This document shows, in pieces, positions 23,540 to 37,608 of a stretch of DNA of 64,000 nucleotides. This DNA is from Parasponia andersonii (lineage: Eukaryota; Streptophyta; Magnoliopsida; Rosales; Cannabaceae), in the NCBI GenBank assembly GCA_002914805.1, contig JXTB01000050.1:218430-282429 (forward strand), given 5' to 3'. Below the pieces are notes generated by a model. That model was not told the DNA's origin, did not search any database, and saw only the letters and a program-made list of their open reading frames with translations. Each line of letters opens with the position of its first letter. The first letter of the stretch is position 1. A program made the translations under genes and the position numbers.

Positions 23540-25141
23540 TACCCCTAAACTTGAATTGTTACTTGTCCCCGAGTGACAAATATGACATAGACACAAAAGA
23601 GCTCTAGTTTACTGACAGTAAGAAAACCATTCCTTAGTTCTCTGTTCCACTTTTCAATCTACATCCTTTGATCAAAATCACCCTTCCTCAAATACTAGTT
23701 CAATTCATTACAAACTAACTTTCACATGTGATTTTCCTTTGAGTTTGTGTGTGGAAACTATGGTTAGAATTCTCTAGATTATTCAAGTCATCTTAAAATA
23801 TGATCATTGGGCCTAATAATCTGGTTTCAAAAGCTGATCTTGTAAATCCTTCTCCACTAATGCAAGTCAACAAAACACTTAAGACTTATAAGACTTTAAC
23901 AAACTTGCACTACTGAGCTTAATTTGGGAGGTGATTTTATTATTACTTGTTTCTTTTCTTCTTCTTCTTTTTTTTTTTTTTACACTCAGATGTCACAATG
24001 TCTTTTTACGCGAATGCCAACATTGGTGATGAAGGCACCTGGTTACTTAGCAAATTCACTTTCAGAGTTACTGAGGCATACTCATATTCCAAACTACTAT
24101 TTGACGCAAAGGTATACATGGAGCTCATGTTACCCCTGGTTACTAAGTAATTCAAATAGTGGAGTATTCATTTTTCATAACGTTTTTTTAAATCTCCCAA
24201 ACTTAAGCTCATTTTTACTTTCAATGTATCATGCTTACACTAAGTCCTCCATGTTTAGTCTCCTACATTNTCTGGTTTCAAAAGCTGATCTTGTAAATCC
24301 TTCTCCACTAATGCAAGTCAACAAAACACTTAAGACTTATAAGACTTTAACAAACTTGCACTACTGAGCTTAATTTGGGAGGTGATTTTATTATTACTTG
24401 TTTCTTTTCTTCTTCTTCTTTTTTTTTTTTTTACACTCAGATGTCACAATGTCTTTTTACGCGAATGCCAACATTGGTGATGAAGGCACCTGGTTACTTA
24501 GCAAATTCACTTTCAGAGTTACTGAGGCATACTCATATTCCAAACTACTATTTGACGCAAAGGTATACATGGAGCTCATGTTACCCCTGGTTACTAAGTA
24601 ATTCAAATAGTGGAGTATTCATTTTTCATAACGTTTTTTTAAATCTCCCAAACTTAAGCTCATTTTTACTTTCAATGTATCATGCTTACACTAAGTCCTC
24701 CATGTTTAGTCTCCTACATTTTACTTCGAAAGATTCACAAAATTCATTTCTAGACCTTAAGCCCTCACAATTATTCAAGATTTCTTAAGTTTTCCTAAAG
24801 GCCTCTAATCTATAGCTCTAGTGCATAGAAAAATTAGAAATTTCACATATAACAGCAAGCTAAAACAAATATCCCCAATATTCAATTTACGGTAATTCAT
24901 CTCATAAGCTGAAAATTTTAAAGCAGTAAGAGTTTTATACGATCATAATACTGTAGCACACCAGAACAACAGTTTACAAACAGATATTAACAGATAACCG
25001 CACAAAACACATAAAAGAAATAAAATCAGATAAAATACCCCCAAACCTAAAAACAAACAGTGTCCCCACTGCAACACAAAATAAAAGGACAAATAAGGAA
25101 ATAAAAAGAGAGGGTGAAGAGGTGAAAACTCCCTGTCACAA
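23540..25141 (-). mobile_element. Athila 3' non-coding region
   Basis: This lies between the end of the env-like frame and the 3' LTR, and no long frame is preserved. It contains the exact 450-base duplication at 23820-24269 and 24271-24720, joined by one N. A minus-strand frame at 24943-25194 with hydrophobic segments overlaps the end of the env-like sequence, but I do not call it a gene. Confidence 0.7.
23820..24720. repeat. exact 450-bp duplication split by one N (likely assembly artefact)
   Basis: The bases 23820-24269 and 24271-24720 read the same throughout, including the poly(T) run, and are separated only by the N at 24270. Perfect identity at this length, inside an element whose other parts are clearly decayed, points to two contig ends that overlap but were not merged. 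A true tandem duplication is less likely. Confidence 0.9.
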
Positions 25142-26341
25142 TTACGCTGCAGCTCCATTAGATCCATCTTCATCAGATTCTGCCATGTGCTCATCGTCCA
25201 AATCCTAGAGTATTTCTTCTGGAAATGCAGGGAAAATTGGAATGGGTTTGGTGAAATTCTTCTGCAGGGACTTCTTTAAGGCATTGTCCCGCTCCTTTGC
25301 ATATGCCCAGAATTGCCACTACTGCTGGTGAATTTGCTGCAGCATTGTCATCAGTTGGTACTGCTGAACCTCCTGTTGACTTATGCGCTGCTCCAGGGAT
25401 TTTAGCTACTACTGGGTCTCACTGGTGGTGCTACTGTTGGATGTTGTCGCAGGTTTGCTTGACGAGGGTCGATGGGAAGGCTCGGCTGGTCCTTCTTGGG
25501 CAATTCGGGCCACAGCAATGGCATCTATTTAGCCCGTGTTGTGCAGCTTTTCTTCATTTACCAGGTAAGGAGCACGTGTATTACGACACATACTGGTAAT
25601 TAGAGATGGGAAAAATAGAGCCCCTGATTTCCTTGCAGCACATGCACAAATTTCCCTATGAATCATCCGACCCACATTGATAGATTTACCAGTCAACATG
25701 GAGTACAACAGCGACACATGCTCCTTAGAAACTGTTTTGCCATGTGTAGTGGGTAGCAAACGAGATTTGAGAAAATGGTACCAAACTTTTGCAGGTGGGT
25801 TCAGTGAGCTCCGAAGGCATGTGTAGGCACCCTGGGATGAGACATTCCATTCAGCTCCTACTATAGCAACAGTCTCCAGCACTATGACCAGTTCAGGTTT
25901 CGTGATGTCTTCGACGAATTCAGAGTGCTCATCTATCGGATCCCCCAAACTAAAGATAGTATTTATGGCTTCCACGCTCAAGGGCACCTGAACTCCTCTA
26001 ATGTACACGGTGTCATCGTCAGGATTAGTCATGTTAGTATAGAATTCGCGAACCAGAGGCACAATCGGGTCCTCCGGATGAGCGCAGAACAGCTGCCAGT
26101 TGTGTTGGATGATGACATCTGCAATGAATGGTGGCTGCTCTAGTGGCTTACTATTGTCCCACACGAACTCTTTTTCGACACTTAGAGGTCGATTTTGAAT
26201 ATTCTCTTCATACCTTATTTCGGCTGCTTTAGATTCGAACTTGACTGCTTTGGAGGCATTACGAGCTACTCGCTCGATTCCCATTTCTCGTATACAGCAG
26301 AATTTTCTCCCCCAAACTTGAGCAAAAATGAAACCCCTCAC
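25142..26341 (-). pseudogene. Athila env-like / plant transposon protein ORF with nonsense codons
   Basis: The minus-strand frame encodes the domain often annotated as putative plant transposon protein, carried by Athila-group elements downstream of pol. Visible blocks include FIADVIIQHNWQLFCAHPED, PLVREFYTNM and VSLLYSMLTGKSINVGRMIH. The frame is open from 26341 to a stop at 25529-25531. The same frame then continues in recognisable coding-like sequence, a Gln-rich helix and an acidic tail, to a natural-looking TAA at 25142-25144. On the way it crosses stops at 25409-25411, 25406-25408, 25319-25321 and 25205-25207. It is therefore one roughly 400-codon frame with five nonsense codons and no frameshift in the 3' part. 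The protein's function is unproven. Confidence 0.82.
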
Positions 26342-26769
26342 TGGAATTTCTAACAGACGTCAATGGAAAGGAGATTGGTGAGGTAGAGACTTAAGTAAAG
26401 TTACTGTTGAAGGAGATAATGTGGGGCTATGGTTTAAAAAGAAAAAGAGACAATTACCTTACTTTCTTTTTCTTTTTTTTTAAACATGTATCGTGGGCTG
26501 ATAGTGGCTTCATGCAAGACTCTACTCCCATATGTGTCAGAACTACTGCTCAAAAACTGCAACCCATATATATATATATATTATTTATTTATTTATTTAT
26601 TTTTTAAATAGTCTGGAACTGGGTCTGTTGCTGTAGTAAATATATAACACTAATTCCGTTGCTGTAGCAATCTGTCATTTCCTAGGAATCTGCCGTTCTG
26701 CATTGGAATACCAATAATCCTTCCTGAACTCCTACTTTCTCTCTTGTCTCCACTGTTAGGCACATTTCC

Positions 26770-27659
26770 NNNNNNNNNNNNNNNNNNNNNNNNNNNNNNN
26801 NNNNNNNNNNNNNNNNNNNNNNNNNNNNNNNNNNNNNNNNNNNNNNNNNNNNNNNNNNNNNNNNNNNNNNNNNNNNNNNNNNNNNNNNNNNNNNNNNNNN
26901 NNNNNNNNNNNNNNNNNNNNNNNNNNNNNNNNNNNNNNNNNNNNNNNNNNNNNNNNNNNNNNNNNNNNNNNNNNNNNNNNNNNNNNNNNNNNNNNNNNNN
27001 NNNNNNNNNNNNNNNNNNNNNNNNNNNNNNNNNNNNNNNNNNNNNNNNNNNNNNNNNNNNNNNNNNNNNNNNNNNNNNNNNNNNNNNNNNNNNNNNNNNN
27101 NNNNNNNNNNNNNNNNNNNNNNNNNNNNNNNNNNNNNNNNNNNNNNNNNNNNNNNNNNNNNNNNNNNNNNNNNNNNNNNNNNNNNNNNNNNNNNNNNNNN
27201 NNNNNNNNNNNNNNNNNNNNNNNNNNNNNNNNNNNNNNNNNNNNNNNNNNNNNNNNNNNNNNNNNNNNNNNNNNNNNNNNNNNNNNNNNNNNNNNNNNNN
27301 NNNNNNNNNNNNNNNNNNNNNNNNNNNNNNNNNNNNNNNNNNNNNNNNNNNNNNNNNNNNNNNNNNNNNNNNNNNNNNNNNNNNNNNNNNNNNNNNNNNN
27401 NNNNNNNNNNNNNNNNNNNNNNNNNNNNNNNNNNNNNNNNNNNNNNNNNNNNNNNNNNNNNNNNNNNNNNNNNNNNNNNNNNNNNNNNNNNNNNNNNNNN
27501 NNNNNNNNNNNNNNNNNNNNNNNNNNNNNNNNNNNNNNNNNNNNNNNNNNNNNNNNNNNNNNNNNNNNNNNNNNNNNNNNNNNNNNNNNNNNNNNNNNNN
27601 NNNNNNNNNNNNNNNNNNNNNNNNNNNNNNNNNNNNNNNNNNNNNNNNNNNNNNNNNNN
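26770..27659. other. 890-base assembly gap (N)
   Basis: A run of Ns replaces the expected integrase catalytic core of the Athila polyprotein. The zinc-binding part of the integrase ends just above 27660. Any translation across the gap is meaningless. Confidence 0.99.
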
Positions 27660-29860
27660 AACTTTCAGAATATTGTTTAAGGGCATTTCATGTCTTTGCG
27701 AGATGTTCCCAGTTCTTTGGCACCTATCACAAGTCTTGACAAATTCATGAGCATCCTTGAAGATGGTTGGCCAATAATAACCTGATTGCAAGACTTTAGC
27801 AGTTGTTCTAAAACCTCCAAAATGTCTCCCATATGGAGATGAATGGCAATGATGTAGGATGCTATGAATTTCTTCACTAGGAACACACCTACGCAAAATC
27901 TGATCTGCATATTGCTTGTAAAGGTAAGGTTCATCCCAACAGTAGGCTTTTATATCATGGAAAAATTTCTTTCGCTGCTGGCTGTTCATCTCAGGTGAAA
28001 GTAATCCACTTACTAAATAATTAGCAAGGTCTGCATACCATGGAGTAGTCACTTGCTGTATAACTAAAAGTTGTTCATCTGAGAATGTTTCTCGAATGGG
28101 CTCTTTAATCTCCTTTGCAACTCCTGTTTCCATTCTTGATAAGTGATCTGCAATTTGATTCTCAGAACCCTTCCTATCTTTTATCTCCAATTCAAACTCT
28201 TGCAATAACAGTATCCATCTGATTAATCTCGGTTTAGCATCATTCTTTGCAATAAGATACTTGATTGCTGAGTGATCTGTATAAACAGTGACCTTTGTTC
28301 CTACAAGATAGGATCTGAATTTATCAAAGGCGAAAACAACAGCTAGGAGCTCCTTCTCGGTAGTGGTGTAATTCAGTTGAGCATAAGATAAAGTCCTGCT
28401 GCTATAGTAAATAGAATGGAATACTTTCTCTTTTCTCTGTCCCAATACAGCTCCAACTGTATGATCACTTGCATCACACATCAGCTCAAATGGTAAAGAC
28501 CAATTCGGAGCTATTATAATTAGGGCAGAAACGAGTCTTCGCTTCAGCTCCAAGTATGCTTGCATACACTCTTCATTGAATTCAAAAGATCTGTTTTTCT
28601 CTAGCAAAGTACACAATGGCTTGGAAATTTTTGAAAAATCCTTTATGAATCTTCTGTAAAGACCTGCGTGTCCCAAAAAACTTCTAATACCCTTGACTGA
28701 CGTTGGTGGTGGCAACTTCTCAATAACTTCTGTTTTCGCCTTGTCCACTTCAATGCCGTGCTTGGAAACTCTATGACCCAATACAATGCCTTCTTGCATC
28801 ATGAAGTGGCATTTTTCCCAATTTAGGACCAGGTTAGTTTCTTCGCATCGCTCCAACACTTTTTCTAAATTCAGCAAGCAATCGTCATAGGATTCCCTAA
28901 ATACAGAGAAGTCATCCATAAAAACTTCAAGGGTTTTTTCCACCATATCGCTGAAAATAGATATCATGTATCGCTGGAATGTTACTGGAGTATTACAGAG
29001 GCCGAATGGCATTCTTCTGAAGGCAAAAGTTCCATAAGGGTAGGTGAAAGTTGTCTTCTCCTGATCCTCTGGTGCTATAATAATCTGGTTGTAACCTGAG
29101 TATCCATCCAAGAAACAGTAATATTCCTTTCCAGCAAGTCTGTCAAGCATTTGGTCAATGAACGGTAGTGGGAAATGATCTTTTCTTGTAGCCTTATTGA
29201 GCTTCCTATAGTCCATGCACACCCTCCAGCAATTACTGTTCTTGTGGGAATTAATTTATTATTGTCATTAGCAACAACTGTTACGCCTCCCTTTTTAGGC
29301 ATACACTGAACTAGGCTGCCCCAAAAGCTGTCGGAAATTGGATAAATTATCCATGCATCCAGCCACTTGATCACCTCTTTCTTCACAACTTCCTTCATAA
29401 TTGGGTTTAGCCTTCGCTGCTGCTCCATAGAATTGCTGAAGCAATCTTCCAGCAAAATCTTATGCATATAGATTGGAGGGCTGATTCCCTTGATATCGGC
29501 AATGGTCCATCCTATGGCCTTCTTAAACTTTCGAAGTGCTGCAACTAATTGCTGCTCTTGCCCCAAACTCAAAGCTGAAGAAATAATTACTGGTAACGTG
29601 TTTGAGTCACCCAAATATGCATATTTCAAGTGAGAGGGCAGTGATTTCAACTCCACAACTGGGGGTTCTTCAACTAATGGGTTAAAAGGTTTGAAATCCC
29701 TCTCCAATAATTCAAGAGATTCAAATTGTCTCCCCAGTCTAGCAAGTGAATACTTTGTATCCACCCATGGTACATAACTCTCTTCTTCAATTTCTTCATC
29801 AAAATCGGCTTGGTAGATACTGAAATCAGGTTGTTATCATAAGTTTCTAAGTTCGAGGGA
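27660..29860 (-). pseudogene. Athila-type gypsy pol remnant (RT, RNase H, integrase N-terminus)
   Basis: This is a Ty3/gypsy polyprotein fragment. In order on the minus strand: a linker after protease (29600-29760); the reverse transcriptase start (KEVIKWLDAWIIYPISDS near 29360, PKKGG near 29290); the RT core with MPFGLCNTP (about 28990) and the active site FMDD (28911-28922); RNase H ([13 protein letters not shown] near 28460, [17 protein letters not shown] near 28340, [10 protein letters not shown] near 28270); and the integrase HHCC finger (HHCHSS...CDRCQ, about 27700-27870). The frame is lost near 29220-29240, where a one-base change splits the YRKLN block from the preceding frame. Gag and protease are absent, and the N-terminal boundary abuts copia gag at about 29840-29875. 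Confidence 0.92.
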
Positions 29861-29968
29861 GACAAAGTTCCAAATGTTCAAGGTAGAAGGATATGGATAC
29901 TGTATATTTGACGGAGTAGCCATGGTAACAAAATCAATTCGAAAGCCAGGAAATGGGCGTTGATATCA
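29861..29968 (-). pseudogene. copia gag start and primer-binding site
   Basis: Directly after the 5' LTR on the minus strand is a primer-binding-like tgatatcaacgc, then a start codon (29921-29923) opening a frame MATPSNIQYPYPSTLN. I recognise this as the conserved N-terminus of a common plant copia gag. The frame ends after about 28 codons where the sequence changes to Athila pol. Confidence 0.8.
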
Positions 29969-30291
29969 TGTAAGAAAAATATACAATAAGAAGTAAAGAT
30001 AAGAGAGAAAAGTATCGTATATTTGTTGTATCAATACTGAACTCTACAAACTATATATATATACATAGATTCTATACTACAGCCTAGCAACTAGCCGTTG
30101 AAGCTTTCCTATATAGGATTAGAGTCAACTAACTCATAAAGAACAAAGATCCCATACAATAAAGGCCAAAATATATCAGATTTGAGGATTATATGCCTTT
30201 ATTTTGATTATTGCTATCTCTGGAATTAATATCCTAGATATCCTTGATTGTTTCCACATAGTTTGAATTATTTGAATTATTTCCTTTAACA
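29969..30291 (-). repeat. copia 5' LTR
   Basis: A 323-base partner of the LTR at 21435-21755. On the plus strand it starts tgtaag and ends tttaaca, and it is followed by the target duplication cgtct at 30292-30296. Confidence 0.92.
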
Positions 30292-30296
30292 CGTCT

Positions 30297-31997
30297 ACAT
30301 GGATGTAACCCAATATCAGTCAATTTCTAACCCAAAATAATAATAATAATTTTGCCACTACGAGTCTATTGCTTGCATAGAATGAATTGTAACACCAATC
30401 AAAATAAAGTCGGCAGCTTCTGCAATCTTCCAAATGCAGTCCGGCTGGCTCGGTTGTCCTAGTTTGCTTCTTTTTTCTTTTCTATTTTCTAGAAAGAAAG
30501 ATTGTGTTCTGCTTTTGATTTTTTTAAAAGTATTATTTATGGAGTTTGAAATTAGGATCTTCGAATTGAAAAGAAACGTGGTAATCACCATAACTACAAT
30601 GAGAGTGGTAGTTGCGACCCATTGGAATTTTCGAATATGGAGTCTGCCTTATAATTAACTAGTTTACACATTAATTTCCATTTCTAATGTATTTAATGTA
30701 TATTTAATATAAACGAAGAAAAAAGAAAAATCGGGACATTTATTAAAATCATTTTGTACTTTAGGTTACTTTTCAAAAAAATTTATTTTTTTATTTTTAT
30801 TTTAGCAAAAACAATCTGTGGTTTTTGGTTGTTATCAATTAAAATATTGGGTTTTTTTTTAAATATTAATTTTAATAATAAAAGTCCTACATTTTTGTTA
30901 TATCAAATAAAACCTTGAGATCTTGAAATCTAAACATATTAGATACAAAACAATCATTTTATCAAAATTTGATATACAAAAATAGGGTTGTCCACAAAAT
31001 TCCGGGCAATAATACTAGAATTTGAAAAATCTCAGATGGCTGAATTTTTTGAAAATCCCATATTGATTTAGAAAAATATCATTTTTAATATTTTTTAAAA
31101 ATAATATTTTTAGAAAATATTTATAAAATTATCACTTTTTTTTTAAAATTGGTACTCTTGAATAATATTTGAGATAATCAATTGGGTTATTTGAGATAAT
31201 CAATTTAATTATAAAATAACTTAATTAGTTACCTCAAATATCTCATCAATTAATAAAAAATTATATTTTTCTAAGTACTTTTAAAAATATATTTTTCTAA
31301 TTAAAATTTAAAATTTTTCAAAATTTTTAAAAAAATTATCATAAAAAATCAAATTTCCTCACGAAAATATGACATGACTATGTAATGACTTAATTCTTAG
31401 CTGTTTTATGTCTTTAACCCTTGTTTTGTTAAAAAAAAAAACTTGTTCAATAAAAAATGCCGACTCTTTTGATATGCCAACTTTCTTGATATAGAATGAA
31501 ATTGTTTTCGTCCCAATTATGGGGCAACAATGGATTATTTGAAATTTAAGACCTTTTTTTTTTGGCTAAAATTAGATTTTTTTTTTCGATAAGGATAATA
31601 AACCAAAGATTTTTTTGCTGAATATACTTTAATTGTGCTCAATTTTTATTATGGTTGGTAATGTTGGGGACTTCTCTTCTGGGCTTAGACATTTTTTCGA
31701 AAAAGAGAAAAGTTTATAATATCTATTTTTAAAATCATATTTTTATAAATATCCACTTTTAGAGAAATATAGACCAGAGATATTTTATACATAACATATA
31801 TACCACAATATATATTTAATGTAATAAAATGTATACTGTAGCATATATTTCATAAATAAAGATTACATTAAAAATTGACACATATTTCAAAATATATATC
31901 ATAGATCAAATTTATGATAAAAAATATAAAACATAATAAATATTTATATTGTAAATATATAGCATTCACATTTTATACCTGAAAGATAAAAATTTAG
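30297..31997. other. AT-rich intergenic
   Basis: No gene seen. Long poly(A)/poly(T) tracts and AT-rich stretches that recall MITE-like or simple-sequence debris, but no paired termini that I can define. Confidence 0.5.
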
Positions 31998-32945
31998 GGA
32001 TAATATCACGTTGGTCCCTAAACTTTCCCCAACATTCACTTAGGTCCTCAATTATTTTTTAGCATTTAAATCCCTAAATTATTATTTTTGGTCACACGGT
32101 AGTCCTAGTTGTCTTTGGAAGTTTTTCCGTCTACCACAGCCGTTAAAAGACCATGTGTTGTGCACATGACCATAATTTCAATAGTATAACCTGGAAATGC
32201 CCAAGCCCCAAGTGCTAAAATTCTCATCGAGTGGAGTAACACAAATGTAAACTACTAAATTATTATTATTATTATTTTCACATGTACACTAACTATCTTG
32301 ATTGGTGTTCAAAGACCCAAATCATAACACTTGTCCCATAAAAACTAGAAATGGTTTATCAGTATTAATTAACAAAATATGACAGTAATAATAATAAAAA
32401 AAAAACCATTATTTGGAGACAAAAAAGGATCAAGAACACCCAAAAATTCTAACAGTATATCAAATCATGCAAAACTGACAAACAAATTCTCTCGGTAAAA
32501 TACGGCAACTAAAAACAAAATGGGTCTAAAACCCTTTATTTGAACCTAAATTTCCACATGGCAGAGATAAGTGACCCAAAACAAGCAATGAATTTGATTA
32601 ATCACCACAAATCACTAAAAAAAACAAACCCAATTTAACAAACTCAGCTAAAATCGAACTAAAGTAATATTCAGAAACAAATCCCAACGAAGCTAATTTT
32701 CATCAAATTCATAAAAAATAAACAAAAGTGCCATGAGTTCTTAAAGTAAAAAAAAAAAAAAAAGAAAGTAAAATAAAGCTCCAGATCTTCAACTAGATTA
32801 ATCCAAAACACATTAAAAAACAAGCTTGTTCTTTTAAATGAAACTGAGAAAACTGATTAAAAAAAATGCAATAAAGCATCACATAAGCCGTTGATCAAAA
32901 TCAAGTGCAAAGGGGATGAAGAAAATACCTGAAGAAAGAGGAAGA

Positions 32946-32990
<45 letters not shown>

Positions 32991-33242
32991 AGAAGAATAA
33001 GACGAAGAAGAAGAAGAAGATATCCTGGAAAAGAGAGAGGAAGAAGACGAAGAAGAGAGAAGGCGGGCACAGAGAGAGGGAAAATGAGGTCATGTGTTAG
33101 CCACATGGTCTTTCAACGACTGTGTTAGACTGAAAAACTTCCAAGGACAAACGTGTGACACGAAAAATAATAGCGTGGGGATTCAAATGTTACAAATGGC
33201 GAGTTTTTGGAAAAATTTAGGGAGCCTAGGTGATATTATCCT
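31998..33242. mobile_element. long-TIR DNA transposon (MULE-like, non-autonomous)
   Basis: The two ends are inverted copies of each other for roughly 165 bases. Both begin ggataatatcac reading inward and share blocks such as tattattttt, tggaagtttttc and aaagaccatgtg, ending near acatgacc. They are imperfect, perhaps 70-75% identical by eye. The flanks taaaaattta (left) and taaatattta (right) match at nine of ten bases and suit a 9-11 bp target duplication, as made by Mutator-like elements. The interior (about 0.9 kb) has no transposase frame and contains a (GA)n tract at about 32949-32987. The superfamily call rests on TIR length and duplication size only. Confidence 0.65.
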
Positions 33243-35359
33243 AAATATTTATGTTGTAAATATCTATAACTCATATTTTATATATAAAATGTATTCCGCT
33301 TTTACGGATACTTTTGAAAAAAAAATAAAAATAAGTATTTATGAAAATAAAGTATAAAAATCGATACAGGATGTAAATTTCTTCAAAGGAAACGTCGTGT
33401 GCATGTCTCAATTTGACTTCACGCACACCAAACAAGTAACATACTTAATTGAGTAAATTTGATTTATTATGGTAATTATTTAAAAAAAGAATTAAAAAAT
33501 CTTAGATTTCGAAGTTATTTGAAAATTTTCAAATTTTAATTAGAAAGATACTACTTTTAAAAATATTTAGAAAAATATAATTTTTTTGTTAATTGATAAG
33601 ATACTTCAGATGATTTGATCGATTAATTCAAGCAATAGATTAGATATTTCAAGTCACTCAATTAGTTATATATAATATTAAAAATAACAATTTTTTAAAA
33701 AATACTAATTTTCTAAATGTTTATTCAAAAGTGTCATTTTCTAAAAGAACTTATATAAATGATACTTTTTTTAAAATCAATGAATTTTTCAAAAGATTCA
33801 GCTTAAGGGATTTTTCAATTTTTGAAACTTTGGGCCTTGAATTTTGTAAGAAGCCCTGCCTAATTCCCCAGTATTTATGAGAAATGATCTTTTTTTTTCG
33901 AGATCAATTTAAAAAATAGCCATTTTTAAAACATATTTAATAAATAGACGTTTCATAATTTTATTTTGATAAATAACCATTTTTCGGTTAGTAAATCAAT
34001 TTTTTTTAAAATGAATCAGTTTTAAAAAAAATGAATCAATATATTTTGAAATACTAAATATAAAAAATGACCATTTTGTAAATTATTTTCAAAATTAAGC
34101 CCGTTTTAATGGTGTTTGTAAAACAACCGTTTTGCAAATAATGATCCGAAATTCGGCAATTGAACTAAAAAGTCCTTCAAAATTTAAGGAGTGAACTTCA
34201 CCGAGTAATACCTAAAGGCTTATTTTACTCTATATATTCTATAAAAATTTCCTCATACATGCCAACCAAAAATATCAGATTTTTTCCTATTTTGCTTGAT
34301 TCTATAGTGAGGAATGGCTAAGCCAATCCTGGCCCTCAAGTGCATTGAGAGCCCCTACGGTAGAAGACCATGACTGGACAGCATTCTCTTTCTCTCGGTA
34401 TATTTTCTCTTCTTGTCAAAGAAATGTACGAGCGTAAATTGGAGTCAATGGTCAACTTTTTTTTTTTTGGGCTCAAACGGTGGTCCTCATCTTGCTTTTT
34501 TCTGTATATCTTCCCTCGTCGGAAAAAACGTTAAAGAGACCATATTGGACTTAAATGTCCGTAACTTTTGGCCTCATGGAGATATGCTCTTGATCCAAAA
34601 GGGCCACGTAAGAAGTAGGCCCAGTTCAGAACTATACGGTCGTCGTCTAGATGTTAGTATTCCACGATGGGGAAATTAGGCACCCTACGCCATTTTTATT
34701 AAAAAAAAAAAAAATTAAATACGGTAGCCTGCTTTTTTTTTTTTTTTTTTTTTTTTCCATATCTAGAACGGTTTTTTATTAAAAAAAATTACAAATTATA
34801 AATATATTTTTTTTAAAATACCATTTTTAGAAATAGTAATTAATGATTAATAACCAATTTCTAATTTCTAAAAACTAATAACTAAATTATTTATAAATAA
34901 TAACTAATAACCAATAATTATTTTAAAAATAATATTTTTCTAAAAAATTTTAAAAATTAATACTATTTTAATCAAAACCGTACAAAAATTTGAAAAGAAC
35001 ATGATCTCTATTTTTTTAAGGAGAAATTTAAATAAATATCTACTTTTTAAATTTTATAATTAAATATCCAAATATATTTTTCCACTTAATAGACAAAATA
35101 TATTTACCGATTTCAGTATACTTGATATATAATTTTTTATAATTAATATATAAAATTTTATACTTAATATATAAACATAAACATATACCAAACATTTTGC
35201 TATCCCATTTAACAAAGAGATTTACCTAAATTAGGCCCAACATTTGAAACTTTCTAAAATTCTTTTGGACTTTTATAGATAAAATGTTAGAAACCCGTAA
35301 ACAGTTAACCCAAACCGTGCTGTTTGTTTACTTTCCACAAAAGGTCAACCTACTACAAC
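33243..35359. other. AT-rich intergenic upstream of the gene-dense core
   Basis: No gene is supported. The segment at 33500-34150 is rich in short repeated AT motifs. A less AT-rich stretch at 34290-34690 has a plus-strand frame of 88 codons, but without domain, splice or codon evidence. Confidence 0.5.
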
Positions 35360-35640
35360 TTATACAAGAATAAATGAAAAGAAAATGTATAGAAATGAGT
35401 CTTTATTCATAAAGTGAAATAAACACTCAGTTTGATGTAATAGGCCGTCTAGACTACTAATCAATAAGACATTAAAAAGAAAAGCACAAAAGAATCCCAA
35501 AAATACTATGGCATAGCGAGCACAACTTCTACGGTTATAACACATTCCATAAAGAGTTGACAAAAAACAAAACCCAACAGAAAGATTGGAAGGTCTTAGA
35601 CTAGAAGACTCGGTGGTGGGACGAACCACTACACTCTTCT
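35360..35640 (-). other. probable RPS9 3' untranslated region
   Basis: Sequence directly after the RPS9 stop on the minus strand. It is less AT-rich than the DNA beyond it and has no competing frame of interest. The exact polyadenylation site is not determined. Confidence 0.5.

Positions 35641-37608
<1,968 letters not shown>

Larger units (their letters stand above)
21430..30296 (-). mobile_element. copia element with an Athila (gypsy) segment nested inside
   Basis: Two closely similar LTRs (21435-21755 and 29969-30291) run tgtaag...tttaaca on the plus strand. They are flanked outside by the identical 5-mer cgtct (21430-21434 and 30292-30296), which is a target-site duplication. So the outer element is one Ty1/copia insertion in minus orientation. 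Next to the 5' LTR is a primer-binding-like sequence (tgatatcaacgc on the minus strand, near the plant initiator-tRNA-Met type). Next to the 3' LTR is a polypurine tract. Only the first roughly 28 gag codons (from 29923 downward) and the end of RNase H (21760-22084) remain of the copia coding region. Everything between is Athila-type gypsy sequence. By hand count the LTRs differ at about two dozen sites, so the insertion is not recent. Confidence 0.9.

Noticed and set aside
26744..27739. Plus-strand frame of 331 codons
   Set aside because: It consists almost entirely of Ns.
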